DNA from: Butyricicoccus pullicaecorum
Lineage (GTDB): Bacteria; Bacillota; Clostridia; Oscillospirales; Butyricicoccaceae
Length of the DNA: 64,000 nucleotides
Assembly (NCBI GenBank): GCA_018366035.1
Contig: JAGZIW010000004.1
Coordinates: 62,001-126,000, forward strand
Direction: 5' to 3'
Each line of letters opens with the position of its first letter. Within the stretch, counting starts at the first letter, position 1. Position numbers and translations under genes: made by a program. Below are positions 16,251 through 25,218 of the stretch, piece after piece. The notes under the pieces are model-generated. The model was given only the letters and a program-made list of their open reading frames with translations. It did no database searches and was not told the DNA's origin.

Positions 16251-17492
16251 CTATACCTCGTCTGCTGAGAGCATGAGCTTGATGCGGTTTTCCTGATTGA
16301 TTTTAGAGGCACTGGGATCATAGTCTACCGATACAATGTTCGCCTGTGGATAGCGCTCCCGAATCTTGCGCACCATGCCTTTTCCGGCAATATGATTGGG
16401 CAGACAGCCAAATGGCTGGGCGCAAATGATATGGTCAACTCCCTCCGTAATCAGTTCCACCATCTCTGCCGGCAGCAGCCAGCCTTCTCCCATCTTGACA
16501 CCAGCGCCAATGATTTCCTGTGACAGCTTTCGAATGGGGTCAAAGGCAGCAGGCGCACGAAATCTGCCATGCTGCTCGATCATTGCTATCATATCCTTTT
16601 GCTTTGCCAGCACAAACTGATAGAGCAGCCGATTGCGCAGCGCTGTCTTTGCCGCGCGTCCATAGAGTGCATAATCCTCGATTCCATTATAAAGCGTGTA
16701 CAGACAGAAATCCAGAAGCCCGGGCAAAACGGGTTCACAATTCTCTGCAATCAGAAAATCCTCCAAATGATTGTTTCCGAGCGGTGAAAACTTCACATAA
16801 ATTTCTCCAACGATGCCCACACGTTTTTTGCGCTGGCTGAAATCCAGCTTTAGTCTGCCAAAGGTCTCGAGTACAAAACGATACAGACGGCGCACCTCGC
16901 GATAAGAAATCAACCGATTGCCGGTAAAGCGTTCTGCAACCGTGCGCATACAAATCTCAACCGCTTTCTGTGCACTGCCGGCAACCACCTCATAGGGACG
17001 GCACTGATTATAGATCTGCATAATCAGATCACCCACCAGCACACTGTACGCGATCTGCAAAAACATTTGCGGTGTGATATGAAAGCCCGGGTTGTTCTCC
17101 AGACCCGAGAAGTTGAGTGAAATTACCGGAATGTAATCATATCCATTGTTATGCAGTGCCTTGCGCATGAGGTGAATATAATTCGATGCGCGGCAGCCGC
17201 CTCCGGTCTGGCTCATAATGAGTGCAACCTTGTGCGGGTCATACTTTCCGCTCTCAATGGCGTCCATAAGCTGTCCGATGACCAGCATCGCCGGATAGCA
17301 GGTATCATTATGTACGTTTTTCAGCCCCTGCTCAATGATTTCCGGACCCTCTGTGGTCAGAAGCTCCATATGGTAGCCATAGTTTCTCATCACCTGCAAA
17401 ATCAACCCAAACTGAATGGGCAGCATATTGGGCACCAGAATGGTATAATCCTTTCTCATTTCTTCGGTAAACGGAACATGATTATTTTGCAC
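16251..17492 (-). CDS. COG3581-type protein, partner of the BadF activase
   Basis: 413 residues. Related to the C-terminal part of 2-hydroxyacyl-CoA dehydratase-type and double-cubane FeS proteins. Conserved stretches include NDTCYPAMLVIGQLMDA, MSQTGGGCRASNYIHLMRKA and FGCLPNHIAGKGMVRK, with cysteines spaced for an iron-sulfur cluster. It probably forms an ATP-driven electron-transfer or dehydratase-like complex with the upstream protein; no substrate is known. The start was taken as GTG 17492, which overlaps the upstream gene and follows GGAGGGAAAG; the family normally includes the residues before the internal Met at FTEEMRKDY. The reading frame back to 17549 is unlikely. Confidence 0.83.
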   Translation of the reverse strand: MQNNHVPFTEEMRKDYTILVPNMLPIQFGLILQVMRNYGYHMELLTTEGPEIIEQGLKNVHNDTCYPAMLVIGQLMDAIESGKYDPHKVALIMSQTGGGCRASNYIHLMRKALHNNGYDYIPVISLNFSGLENNPGFHITPQMFLQIAYSVLVGDLIMQIYNQCRPYEVVAGSAQKAVEICMRTVAERFTGNRLISYREVRRLYRFVLETFGRLKLDFSQRKKRVGIVGEIYVKFSPLGNNHLEDFLIAENCEPVLPGLLDFCLYTLYNGIEDYALYGRAAKTALRNRLLYQFVLAKQKDMIAMIEQHGRFRAPAAFDPIRKLSQEIIGAGVKMGEGWLLPAEMVELITEGVDHIICAQPFGCLPNHIAGKGMVRKIRERYPQANIVSVDYDPSASKINQENRIKLMLSADEV

Positions 17493-20415
17493 GCCTCTTT
17501 CCCTCCTCAATGGCGGCAAGCATACTGCGAATACGAATCCGTGCCGCACCTAAATTATTGATTTCATCAATTTTCAGCTGGGTGTAAATTTTCCCGCTTT
17601 TTTCTACGATTGCACGCACCTCATCGGTCGTAATGGCATCTATGCCGCAGCCAAAGGAGACCAGCTGAATCAAATGTGCATTGGGCTTTTGTGCAACATA
17701 ATTTGCCGCGCTGTACATACGGGAATGGTATGTCCACTGATTCAAAACTTGCACATCGGGCGCTTTTGCAAGCTGCCATACGGAATCCTCCGAAACCACC
17801 ACCATACCATAGGAGGCGATCATCTGGTTCATGCCATGATTGATTTCCGGATCGATGTGATAGGGTCTGCCCGCCAAAACAGCAATGGACAGACCATTGG
17901 CGTCGGCATAGGCAATCGCCTGTTCACCCTGTGCCCGCACTGCATCATAATAGTGCTGCAATGCGCGATAGGCTGCGGTGGCCGCACGCCGGATATCCAG
18001 CTTTTGAATCCATGGATATTTGTCACAAAAGAATCGTGCTGCATATTTCCGGAACCGTTTTGGGTCGTTGAGTTCAAAATACGGCATCATAAAGTCAACC
18101 TGCTGAAGCTCCGCGACATTTGCCGCGAGCAGTTCGGGATAATACGCAACGACCGGACAGTTATAGCAGTTATCCGCACGTCCCTCGTCCAAATTATAGG
18201 TCATACAGGGATAGAAAATGGAATGTATGCCCTTTTGGATCAGGTTTTCGATATGTCCATGCACCAGCTTTGCCGGATAGCACACGGTATCCGACGGAAT
18301 AGAGTGCTGCCCCTTCATATACAGCTCATGAGAGGAGGGGTCGCTCAGCACAACCTCAAAGCCCAATTCACTCAAAAACGTGTGCCAAAATGGCAGAAGT
18401 TCGTAGAAATTGAGTGCCAGCGGCAAACCAATCTGTTCTTTTCCGGACTTCGGCTGAAATCCACGCAGATATTCATATTTCCAGCGGTACAGATCCGGAA
18501 GATCCATATTCGCTGATTTTCCAAGCGGACGCTCACAGCGATTGCCCGAAATAAAACGTCTGCCTCCAGAAAAGCTGTTGACTGTCAAATTGCAGTGATT
18601 TGTACACAGCCCGCAGCGCACGCTGCTGACACTGTGCTGGAACTGGGTCAGTTCTCCAGACAAAATCAAGCTGCTTGTTTGCGCACAGTGATCCTTTGCA
18701 TAAAGCGCCGCGCCATAGGCACCCATCAATCCGGAAATCGCCGGACGTGTAACCTCCCTGCCAATTTCCTGTTCAAAGGAACGCAAAATGGCATCATTCA
18801 AGAATGTGCCGCCCTGCACGACAATGTGTTTCCCCAAATCCTCCTGTGCACGAATCACCTTATACAGCGCATTTTTGACCACAGAAACCGATAGCCCTGC
18901 CGAGATCATGTCAATGGAGGCGCCGTCCTTCTGTGCCTGCTTGACCGAGGAATTCATAAATACGGTACAGCGAGAACCCAAATCGAGCGGCTGTTTGGAG
19001 AACAGTCCCAGTTTGCAAAATTCCTCAATGGAATAGCCCATAGAGCGCGCAAAGGTTTCAATAAAAGAGCCGCAGCCCGACGAGCACGCCTCATTCAAGA
19101 AGATATTGTCCACACAGCCATTGCGGATTTTGAAGCATTTGATATCCTGCCCGCCAATATCAATAATGAAATCGACTTCTGGGCAAAAATGTCGGGCTGC
19201 CCGAAAATGCGCAATAGTTTCCACCAGTCCATGGTCGATTCCGAACGCATTTTGAATGAGCGCCTCGCCATAACCCGTGACAGCAGAGGCACGAATATGT
19301 ACCCGATCCCCGCACAGCTCATAAAGCTTTCCAAGCTGTTCTTCGATGACACAGACCGGATTTCCCTTATTCGACGAGTAATGATGGTATAAAATCTGAT
19401 CGTCCTCACCCATCAAAACCAGCTTGGTCGTTGTAGAGCCACAATCTATGCCCAGATAGGCGTCTCCCTCATACATAGAGACATGCCGCGTCATTACATT
19501 ATGACTTGCATGCCGCGCAGAAAATTCCTGATATTCCTGCTGTGAGGTAAAAAGCGGTGGTAAATAATGGCTGGTCACAGGTACATCGGTTGTCCGCTGT
19601 AAAACGGTTAAAAATTCTGTATAGGTATAAACCCGCTCGGTATTCTTCGCATATTCCGCAGCGCCTGCGGCGATTGCATAGGGTGCAAGCTCTGGAAAGT
19701 GCGCATGTGCATCATTGAGATGCAGCGTCTGTCGAAACCGTGCCTGTAATCCCTTAAAGAAGAACAGCGGACCGCCTAAAAACAAGACATCTCCCGTAAT
19801 GGCGCGCCCCTGTGCCAGTCCTGTGAGGGTTTGATTCACGACTGCCTGAAAGATGGACGCTGCCACATCTTCCTTTCTTGCCCCTTCATTGAGCAGCGGC
19901 TGGATATCGGTCTTTGCAAATACGCCGCAGCGCGATGCAATGGTGTAGATCCGCTCAGCATTCTGGCTCAGCGTATCCAATTCCTCCGGTGTCACATCGA
20001 GCAGAACCGCCATCTGATCGATAAATGCTCCTGTCCCTCCAGCACAGGAGCCGTTCATACGCTCCTCCAGCTGTCCTTTCAGGAATATGATCTTGGCATC
20101 TTCGCCGCCCAATTCAATCACCACATCTGCCGATGGTACGTGTACGCCAACAGCCTTTCTCGCCGCAAAGACCTCCTGCACAAAGTCAACACCACTTGCG
20201 TTTGCCACGCCCAACCCCGCCGAGCCTGTGATTGCTGTATGAAGGCGACAATCGCCAAGGATATCCTTTGCCATTTCCAGCATCTCACATGCTTTTTCAC
20301 GTACCTTAGAAAAATGGCGCTCATACTTCTTATAAATAATTGCTCCGTCCTGCACGGCAACGAGTTTGACGGTCGTTGAACCAATATCAATCCCCAAATA
20401 GATCTCTGTATCCAT
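17482..20415 (-). CDS. Large acyl-CoA dehydratase activase (tandem BadF ATPase + DUF2229)
   Basis: 977 residues. Two BadF/HgdC-type ATPase domains in tandem: the first opens YLGIDIGSTTVKLVAV near residue 4 with the cluster-binding loop MNGSCAGGTGAFID near 125; the second opens YLGIDCGSTTTKLVLMG near 320 with NEACSSGCGSFIETF near 450. A DUF2229/COG3580 region follows (GLPLALNFYELLPFWHTFL, then SDTVCYPAKLVHGHIENL). BadF-type activators use ATP hydrolysis to push low-potential electrons into a dehydratase-type FeS partner, here probably the COG3581 gene with which it overlaps. ATG 20415 follows GGGGAGA. The partner reaction is not known, so dehydration of a given hydroxyacyl-CoA should not be assumed. 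Confidence 0.87.
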   Translation of the reverse strand: MDTEIYLGIDIGSTTVKLVAVQDGAIIYKKYERHFSKVREKACEMLEMAKDILGDCRLHTAITGSAGLGVANASGVDFVQEVFAARKAVGVHVPSADVVIELGGEDAKIIFLKGQLEERMNGSCAGGTGAFIDQMAVLLDVTPEELDTLSQNAERIYTIASRCGVFAKTDIQPLLNEGARKEDVAASIFQAVVNQTLTGLAQGRAITGDVLFLGGPLFFFKGLQARFRQTLHLNDAHAHFPELAPYAIAAGAAEYAKNTERVYTYTEFLTVLQRTTDVPVTSHYLPPLFTSQQEYQEFSARHASHNVMTRHVSMYEGDAYLGIDCGSTTTKLVLMGEDDQILYHHYSSNKGNPVCVIEEQLGKLYELCGDRVHIRASAVTGYGEALIQNAFGIDHGLVETIAHFRAARHFCPEVDFIIDIGGQDIKCFKIRNGCVDNIFLNEACSSGCGSFIETFARSMGYSIEEFCKLGLFSKQPLDLGSRCTVFMNSSVKQAQKDGASIDMISAGLSVSVVKNALYKVIRAQEDLGKHIVVQGGTFLNDAILRSFEQEIGREVTRPAISGLMGAYGAALYAKDHCAQTSSLILSGELTQFQHSVSSVRCGLCTNHCNLTVNSFSGGRRFISGNRCERPLGKSANMDLPDLYRWKYEYLRGFQPKSGKEQIGLPLALNFYELLPFWHTFLSELGFEVVLSDPSSHELYMKGQHSIPSDTVCYPAKLVHGHIENLIQKGIHSIFYPCMTYNLDEGRADNCYNCPVVAYYPELLAANVAELQQVDFMMPYFELNDPKRFRKYAARFFCDKYPWIQKLDIRRAATAAYRALQHYYDAVRAQGEQAIAYADANGLSIAVLAGRPYHIDPEINHGMNQMIASYGMVVVSEDSVWQLAKAPDVQVLNQWTYHSRMYSAANYVAQKPNAHLIQLVSFGCGIDAITTDEVRAIVEKSGKIYTQLKIDEINNLGAARIRIRSMLAAIEEGKRRAK

Positions 20416-20783
20416 AGTTCTCTCCCCGTTCATTTACTAAAAAATAAACCTTATCCTGTTTCTTTATCCACTCATGACCTTCATTCTATTTTATTCTTAT
20501 ATTCAGACCGAAATGTTTGATACTTCGTATCTTCTGCTGCAAACAGGAACAAAACAGGCAGAAAAAAGTCCTGTTAAACGTCTATCCTACACAGCTGAGA
20601 CAGGCGCAAAAGCTGGCAGACACGCGGTAACAGGCAATTCCGACTATAACTATATCATATGATATTTATTTTTTCCAGCACAGGGTTTTGATTTTACAAG
20701 ATTTTTACACATCCGACAAATTACGTCTTTTTTTCTGCAAAATATCTCTCTTCTCAACCATGAAAAATAATTTCTTCTGGTTC
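20416..20783. other. Divergent intergenic region without a recognised gene
   Basis: About 370 bases between the BadF gene and the metK promoter. Only short open frames without ribosome sites are present (for example 20474-20662). It must hold the minus-strand promoter for the BadF operon, but I found no convincing -35/-10 pair. No riboswitch consensus on that side. Confidence 0.5.
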
Positions 20784-20812
20784 TTGACAAACATCGACCA
20801 TGACGATATAAT
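20784..20812 (+). promoter_or_regulatory. Consensus promoter of metK
   Basis: TTGACA at 20784-20789, 17-base spacer, TATAAT at 20807-20812. Perfect sigma-A consensus, placing the transcript start about 20 bases before the riboswitch. Confidence 0.9.
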
Positions 20813-20836
20813 AGGGTCAAACAAAACAACTGCATA

Positions 20837-20932
20837 CCTTATCAAGAGTGGTGGAGGGATCGGCCCTATGAAACCCGGCAACCTGCAAATTTGCAAGGTG
20901 CCAAATCCGGCGGTAGTATCGTAAAGATGAGG
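20837..20932 (+). ncRNA. SAM-I (S-box) riboswitch
   Basis: S-box consensus elements in order: CTTATCAAGAG, GGTGGAGGGA, GGCCCTATGAAACCCGGCAA, AAGGTGCCAAATCC, and GTAAAGATGAG. The closing P1 stem pairs 20837-20843 (CCTTATC) with 20926-20932 (GATGAGG). SAM binding should favour the terminator at 20949-20980 and switch off metK when SAM is plentiful. Confidence 0.95.
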
Positions 20933-20948
20933 CTCAACTCGCTAATGT

Positions 20949-20980
20949 GCTCCCGCTTTCTGCGGGAGCTTTTCTTTTCT
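20949..20980 (+). terminator. Riboswitch-controlled terminator before metK
   Basis: Eight-bp stem GCTCCCGC / GCGGGAGC with a TTTCT loop and TTTTCTTTTCT tail, located 17 bases after the S-box. This is the expression platform. Confidence 0.9.
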
Positions 20981-21018
20981 ACATGCAAGGGTATGCACAC
21001 AAGAAAGGATCTTTTATT

Positions 21019-22206
21019 ATGGCAAGACATCTGTTTACTTCTGAATCTGTTACCGAAGGACATCCGGACAAAATCTGCGACCAGATTTCCGACGCAGTCT
21101 TGGACGCAATCTACGCACAGGACCCAACCGCCCGCGTTGCGTGTGAAACCACTGTGACGACCGGCATTGTATCTGTTATGGGCGAAATTACAACCAACTG
21201 CTATGTCGACATTCCAAAGGTTGCACGTGCTGTGATTCAGGACATCGGCTACACCCGTGCAAAGTACGGCTTTGATGCAAGCACCTGCGCAGTTGTTACC
21301 TCCATCGACGAGCAGTCTGTGGATATCGCATTGGGTGTCGACAACTCTCTTGAGCGCAAGGAAGGCGATGCAGACGCTGCGCTGGAAAACGGTGCCGGCG
21401 ATCAGGGCATGATGTTTGGTTATGCCTGCGACGAAACGCCGGAGCTGATGCCCCTGCCTATTTCTCTCGCACATAAAATGGCACAGCGGTTGACTGAGGT
21501 TCGCAAAAACGGTACCCTGCCGTATCTGCGTCCAGACGGCAAGACACAGGTAACGGTAGAATACGATGATGATAACCGCCCGATTCGTCTGGAAGCTGTT
21601 GTTGTTTCCTCTCAGCATGCACCTGACGTTTCTCTTGAGCAGATTCGTGCAGATATTCTGGAGCATGTTATCAAAGCGACCGCTCCGGCTGACCTGCTTG
21701 ATGAAAACACAAAAATCTATGTCAACCCAACCGGACGCTTTGTAATCGGCGGCCCACAGGGTGACTCCGGTCTGACAGGACGTAAAATCATTGTCGATAC
21801 CTATGGCGGCATCGGCCGTCATGGCGGCGGTGCGTTCTCCGGCAAGGACCCGACCAAGGTTGACCGTTCCGCAGCCTATGCAGCACGCTACGTTGCAAAG
21901 AATATCGTTGCAGCTGGTCTCGCTTCCCGCTGTGAGGTACAGCTTGCCTATGCAATCGGTGTTGCAAAGCCTGTTTCCATCATGGTGGATACCTTTGGTA
22001 CCGGTAAGGTCGAGGAAGCAAAGCTGGAGGCTGCTGTTGAAAAGGTATTTGATCTGCGTCCTGCTGCAATTATTAAGACATTGGACTTGCGCCGTCCGAT
22101 TTACCGAAAGCTTGCCGCATACGGTCACATGGGCCGCGAGGATCTCGGCGTTCGCTGGGAGGATACCGACCGCGCAGAGGCACTCCGTGCTGCTGTCGAG
22201 GCTTAA
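21019..22206 (+). CDS. metK: S-adenosylmethionine synthetase
   Basis: 395 residues, full length. Makes SAM from methionine and ATP. Motifs: TEGHPDKICDQISDAVLDA near the N terminus, GAGDQGMMFGYA near residue 118 and GGGAFSGKDPTKVDRSAAYA near 270. ATG 21019 follows AAAGGAT and gives the normal family start MARHLFTSESV; upstream in-frame starts lie in the riboswitch terminator. Regulated by the S-box directly upstream. Monocistronic with a terminator downstream. Its codon bias (many GAC, GCA, CGT) is typical of a well-expressed gene. Confidence 0.97.
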   Translation: MARHLFTSESVTEGHPDKICDQISDAVLDAIYAQDPTARVACETTVTTGIVSVMGEITTNCYVDIPKVARAVIQDIGYTRAKYGFDASTCAVVTSIDEQSVDIALGVDNSLERKEGDADAALENGAGDQGMMFGYACDETPELMPLPISLAHKMAQRLTEVRKNGTLPYLRPDGKTQVTVEYDDDNRPIRLEAVVVSSQHAPDVSLEQIRADILEHVIKATAPADLLDENTKIYVNPTGRFVIGGPQGDSGLTGRKIIVDTYGGIGRHGGGAFSGKDPTKVDRSAAYAARYVAKNIVAAGLASRCEVQLAYAIGVAKPVSIMVDTFGTGKVEEAKLEAAVEKVFDLRPAAIIKTLDLRRPIYRKLAAYGHMGREDLGVRWEDTDRAEALRAAVEA

Positions 22207-22212
22207 AAAAAT

Positions 22213-22233
22213 AAGGCTGTTTTCACCAGCCTT
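22213..22233 (+). other. Small hairpin directly after metK
   Basis: AAGGCTG / CAGCCTT stem with a loop TTTTCAC. No T run follows; it may assist the stronger terminator at 22290. Confidence 0.35.
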
Positions 22234-22254
22234 TCCAGAGGAGCTAATCTCCCG

Positions 22255-22289
22255 AAATACAGAGCCGGTTTCCATGGAAACCGGCTCTT
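22255..22289. repeat. Palindromic intergenic repeat, second copy of the 11874 element
   Basis: AAATACAGAGCCGGTT begins a copy shared with 11874-11912. The bases 22261-22288 form a perfect 28-base palindrome. Confidence 0.65.
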
Positions 22290-22319
22290 CCCCGCTCTCT
22301 ATGAGCGGGGTTATTTTTT
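22290..22319 (+). terminator. Terminator of metK
   Basis: CCCCGCTC / GAGCGGGG stem with loop TCTAT, then TTATTTTTTA. Confidence 0.88.
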
Positions 22320-22368
22320 ACGCATCAAAATACAGTACGCACAATAATGGGATTTGTACCAAAAGGCT

Positions 22369-23757
22369 TTATGGTATGATAATTTCCTCCGCGACCTGTT
22401 CCCCATGCTGGCTATTGCCATCTGTACGATAATACTGGCGAATGGTACTGCCGTCTGCCTTTACATAATCGACCACAAGGATCTGCCCCTGCTCTATGGG
22501 CATCGGGAAATTCCGATAAGGCAATACATTACCGGTTTTCCCAGAATGTTCAAAATCTGCATAAGCATTTTCCAGCCGCCAAAACTCCTGATATCGAAAT
22601 TCCGGTGTAAAGGCGGACAGATCCACAACCCCGAAATAAGCGGCTTCATACGTCTTGCCTGCCACCTGAATTTGATCGGTTCGGCTGGAAACGACTTCCT
22701 GCCTTGTCAAATCCTGCGCCCGTACACGGTCTCCATAGTGCTCCTTGAGCTGTTCTGTCATGCAAGGCACAAAATTACCCTCGGCAGACAGAACCTCTGT
22801 GCTCAGATGTGCCGAACCATAAATTGCCATGACGTTAGCCCCCTTGAGCGTATCCAATATGTGAATAAAATTCTCGGTCATCATATTTTCACGATACGCA
22901 TCGTCTGCACTCTCATAATACCGTTTGCCCTGCTCCATAATTTCTAGTGCACGCTGATAAGCGTCTGTATCCTCCATGTTCTGTTTGCACAGAGCATTGA
23001 GGTAACGTGCACCTGTGGTTGCATATTCATGTCCTACATCTGTTCCATGAAACACCGTTTCCGGACAGTGTTCCTTAATCTTATGATAGAACCGTTTCAG
23101 CTGCTCTGCATATAAGTCCGTACCATACCAATCCTCATACACGGCATTCAAAATTTGATTATCCTCCTCCCGCAGCCATGTATTTAATAGTTCTGCGGTA
23201 TAGTCCGGAAGCTCTACAAACAGGTGACGCATCTTGTCCTGTTCATAATGTGTCTGCCACTTCTGGAATATTTCGTCCAACATCGGTTTGGAACCATATT
23301 CTACCCCGTAGAGAAAAATCAGCCCCTGTGCTTCCAACGGCTCCGGCGGTTTCACTGGTTCATAACTCAGGTGAAATTTTCCCTTATGCTTTTTGCCCTC
23401 TATCTGTACCACCACCTGATCCGGTGTTTCGATATCAAAGGTCTGGTTTCCCATGTTTTCCTCAGAAAAAATCACGTCACCTGCGGTATTCTGCACAATG
23501 ATCCCCAGACTTCCCTCGGTCGTCTCCACCTCAATATGCAGATTCTTGATGTCATCTTTTGCACGCATCGTGCGCTTCATGGTTCCGTCTAACTGTATGT
23601 ACTGCGCCTCCCATATATGCTTTTGTGCGCGTTCTGTATAGCCGATTCGCCAGCCCTGTGACGTCGCGCCAATACCCAAATACTGTACCGCTGCAACAAT
23701 CCCCACAGCAGCTGCTATAATAATCAAAATCGCCCAGATACTCTTTTTCCTTCTCAT
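22369..23757 (-). CDS. Membrane-anchored protein with TraB/Ere-like features, function unknown
   Basis: 462 residues. A short basic start and one membrane helix at residues 5-25 (IWAILIIIAAAVGIVAAV) place most of the chain outside. An N-terminal beta-rich part (30-130) is followed by an alpha/beta region that resembles the TraB/GumN/erythromycin-esterase fold: FLYGVEYGSK near 148, LFVELP near 178, then YRENMMTENFIHILDTLKG and MAIYGSAHLST near 300-330, which mirrors the R/E-x-M-x-N...H pattern of that group. I cannot name a substrate. It stands alone between metK and ackA with convergent and tandem terminators around it. Confidence 0.6.
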   Translation of the reverse strand: MRRKKSIWAILIIIAAAVGIVAAVQYLGIGATSQGWRIGYTERAQKHIWEAQYIQLDGTMKRTMRAKDDIKNLHIEVETTEGSLGIIVQNTAGDVIFSEENMGNQTFDIETPDQVVVQIEGKKHKGKFHLSYEPVKPPEPLEAQGLIFLYGVEYGSKPMLDEIFQKWQTHYEQDKMRHLFVELPDYTAELLNTWLREEDNQILNAVYEDWYGTDLYAEQLKRFYHKIKEHCPETVFHGTDVGHEYATTGARYLNALCKQNMEDTDAYQRALEIMEQGKRYYESADDAYRENMMTENFIHILDTLKGANVMAIYGSAHLSTEVLSAEGNFVPCMTEQLKEHYGDRVRAQDLTRQEVVSSRTDQIQVAGKTYEAAYFGVVDLSAFTPEFRYQEFWRLENAYADFEHSGKTGNVLPYRNFPMPIEQGQILVVDYVKADGSTIRQYYRTDGNSQHGEQVAEEIIIP

Positions 23758-23793
23758 ACCTTCCCCCTTACCTGTCGGCTGACAGATGACAAT

Positions 23794-23822
23794 GAAAAAC
23801 AGGGGGCATTCCTGCCCCCCTG
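23794..23822 (-). terminator. Terminator of ackA
   Basis: Minus strand GGGGGCA / TGCCCCC stem with loop GGAA, followed by TGTTTTTC. Confidence 0.88.
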
Positions 23823-23834
23823 AAACGGTATTCT

Positions 23835-25043
23835 TTACTTTGCAGCCAGTTCGTTTACCAAACGCTCGGTATCCTGTGCAATCACCAATTCCTCATTGGT
23901 CGGAATCACGAGCACACGAACACGTGCATAGTCAATGGAAATATCCATCTGGCGGCCACGGAACTTGTTCTTCTCTGGGTCAATCTTGATGCCCAGATAT
24001 TCCATGTGCTCACAAACGTCCCAACGTACAGAACGGTCGTTCTCACCAACACCAGCGGTAAATACAATGGCATCTACGCCGCCCATTGCCGCGATAAAGG
24101 AGCCGATGATCTTCTTAACAGACAGATTGAACATATCCTTTGCCAGTGCAGCGCGTACATTGCCCTCTGCGATTGCGGTATCCAAATCGCGGAAGTCAGA
24201 GGAAACACCAGAAATACCCAGCATACCCGACTTCTTGTTCAGGATATTGATGACATCATGTGCGTCCATGTGCTCATGCTCAGCTAAGAACTCAATGATT
24301 GCAGGGTCAATGTTACCAGAGCGGGTACCCATCGGCAGACCGTCCAGCGGCGTAAAGCCCATGGAGGTATCTACGGACTTACCGCCATCAATTGCAGCAA
24401 TGGAAGAACCGTTGCCAAGGTGGCAGGTAATGATCTTGAGATCTTCGATCGGACGGCCCAGCATTTCAGCAGCCTGCTTGGAAACATACTTATGGGAAGT
24501 ACCATGGAAACCGTAACGACGGATTTTATACTTCTCGTAGTACTCATACGGAATTGCATACATGTAGTTCTTTGGCGGCATGGTCTGGTGGAATGCGGTA
24601 TCAAAAACAGCAATCTGCGGAACGCCCTTACCCATAACCTCCTCGCAAGCATGAATACCGATGAGGTTCGGGGTATTATGGAGCGGTGCAAGCGGGATAC
24701 AAGCCTCAATCGCCTTAATGACCTCGTCATTGATGACAACAGAATCGGCAAAATACTCGCCGCCGTGTACTACACGATGACCGACTGCATTGATTTCAGA
24801 CATATCCTTAATAACGCCCCACTTTTCGTCGAGCAGGATATCAATAACAGCCTTGATTGCTTCTGCGTGGGTGTGCATCGGTACATCAGCCTTGTACTTC
24901 TCGTCCGATTCGCCCTGATGGGTCAGCTTGCCATCAATGCCAATACGTTCACACAGACCCTTTGCCATGACAGCCTTCGTTTCCATGTCGAACAACTGAT
25001 ACTTCAGGGAAGAACTACCCGCGTTAATAACCAGTACTTTCAT
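23835..25043 (-). CDS. ackA: Acetate kinase
   Basis: 402 residues, full length. Interconverts acetyl phosphate plus ADP and acetate plus ATP in fermentation. Motifs: VLVINAGSSSLKYQLFD at the start (ASKHA signature 1), GHRVVHGGE near residue 90, YGFHGTSHKYVS near 178, and GNGSSIAA near 208. AAGGAG precedes the ATG. Phosphotransacetylase is not adjacent. It diverges from tmcAL, whose enzyme uses acetate. Confidence 0.97.
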   Translation of the reverse strand: MKVLVINAGSSSLKYQLFDMETKAVMAKGLCERIGIDGKLTHQGESDEKYKADVPMHTHAEAIKAVIDILLDEKWGVIKDMSEINAVGHRVVHGGEYFADSVVINDEVIKAIEACIPLAPLHNTPNLIGIHACEEVMGKGVPQIAVFDTAFHQTMPPKNYMYAIPYEYYEKYKIRRYGFHGTSHKYVSKQAAEMLGRPIEDLKIITCHLGNGSSIAAIDGGKSVDTSMGFTPLDGLPMGTRSGNIDPAIIEFLAEHEHMDAHDVINILNKKSGMLGISGVSSDFRDLDTAIAEGNVRAALAKDMFNLSVKKIIGSFIAAMGGVDAIVFTAGVGENDRSVRWDVCEHMEYLGIKIDPEKNKFRGRQMDISIDYARVRVLVIPTNEELVIAQDTERLVNELAAK

Positions 25044-25115
25044 CCTTCATAACTCCTTGTTCTTTGTTTCTATATTGTTCGTACCCTACATTTTTGTTTT
25101 TTTTGCAAAAGAAAT

Positions 25116-25189
25116 TTGCAAGAAACAACAAATACATGTACAATAATTCATATATATCTATTGTACACTACCCCGTGCAAATGTACAAC
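25116..25189 (+). promoter_or_regulatory. Divergent promoter region with repeated TGTACAA motifs
   Basis: A plus-strand promoter TTGCAA (25116-25121), 17-base spacer, TACAAT (25139-25144) points to tmcAL. TGTACAAT at 25137-25144 and its inverted copy ATTGTACA at 25160-25167 are 15 bases apart, and a third TGTACAA lies at 25182. The region also serves ackA on the other strand. An operator is possible but unproven. Confidence 0.45.
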
Positions 25190-25218
25190 ATCTATTCATA
25201 AAATTTTTGGAGGCAGAT

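Noticed and set aside
17674..18516. 280-residue frame antisense to the BadF gene
   Set aside because: Shadow of a conserved gene; composition rich in His, Cys, Arg and Ile with no motif.
20474..20662. 62-residue frame upstream of metK
   Set aside because: No ribosome site, no family, unusual composition.
20866..22275. 469-residue open frame antisense to metK
   Set aside because: It mirrors metK and its riboswitch, has no ribosome site, and its residues (Cys, His and Asn rich) are what the complement of a biased gene gives.
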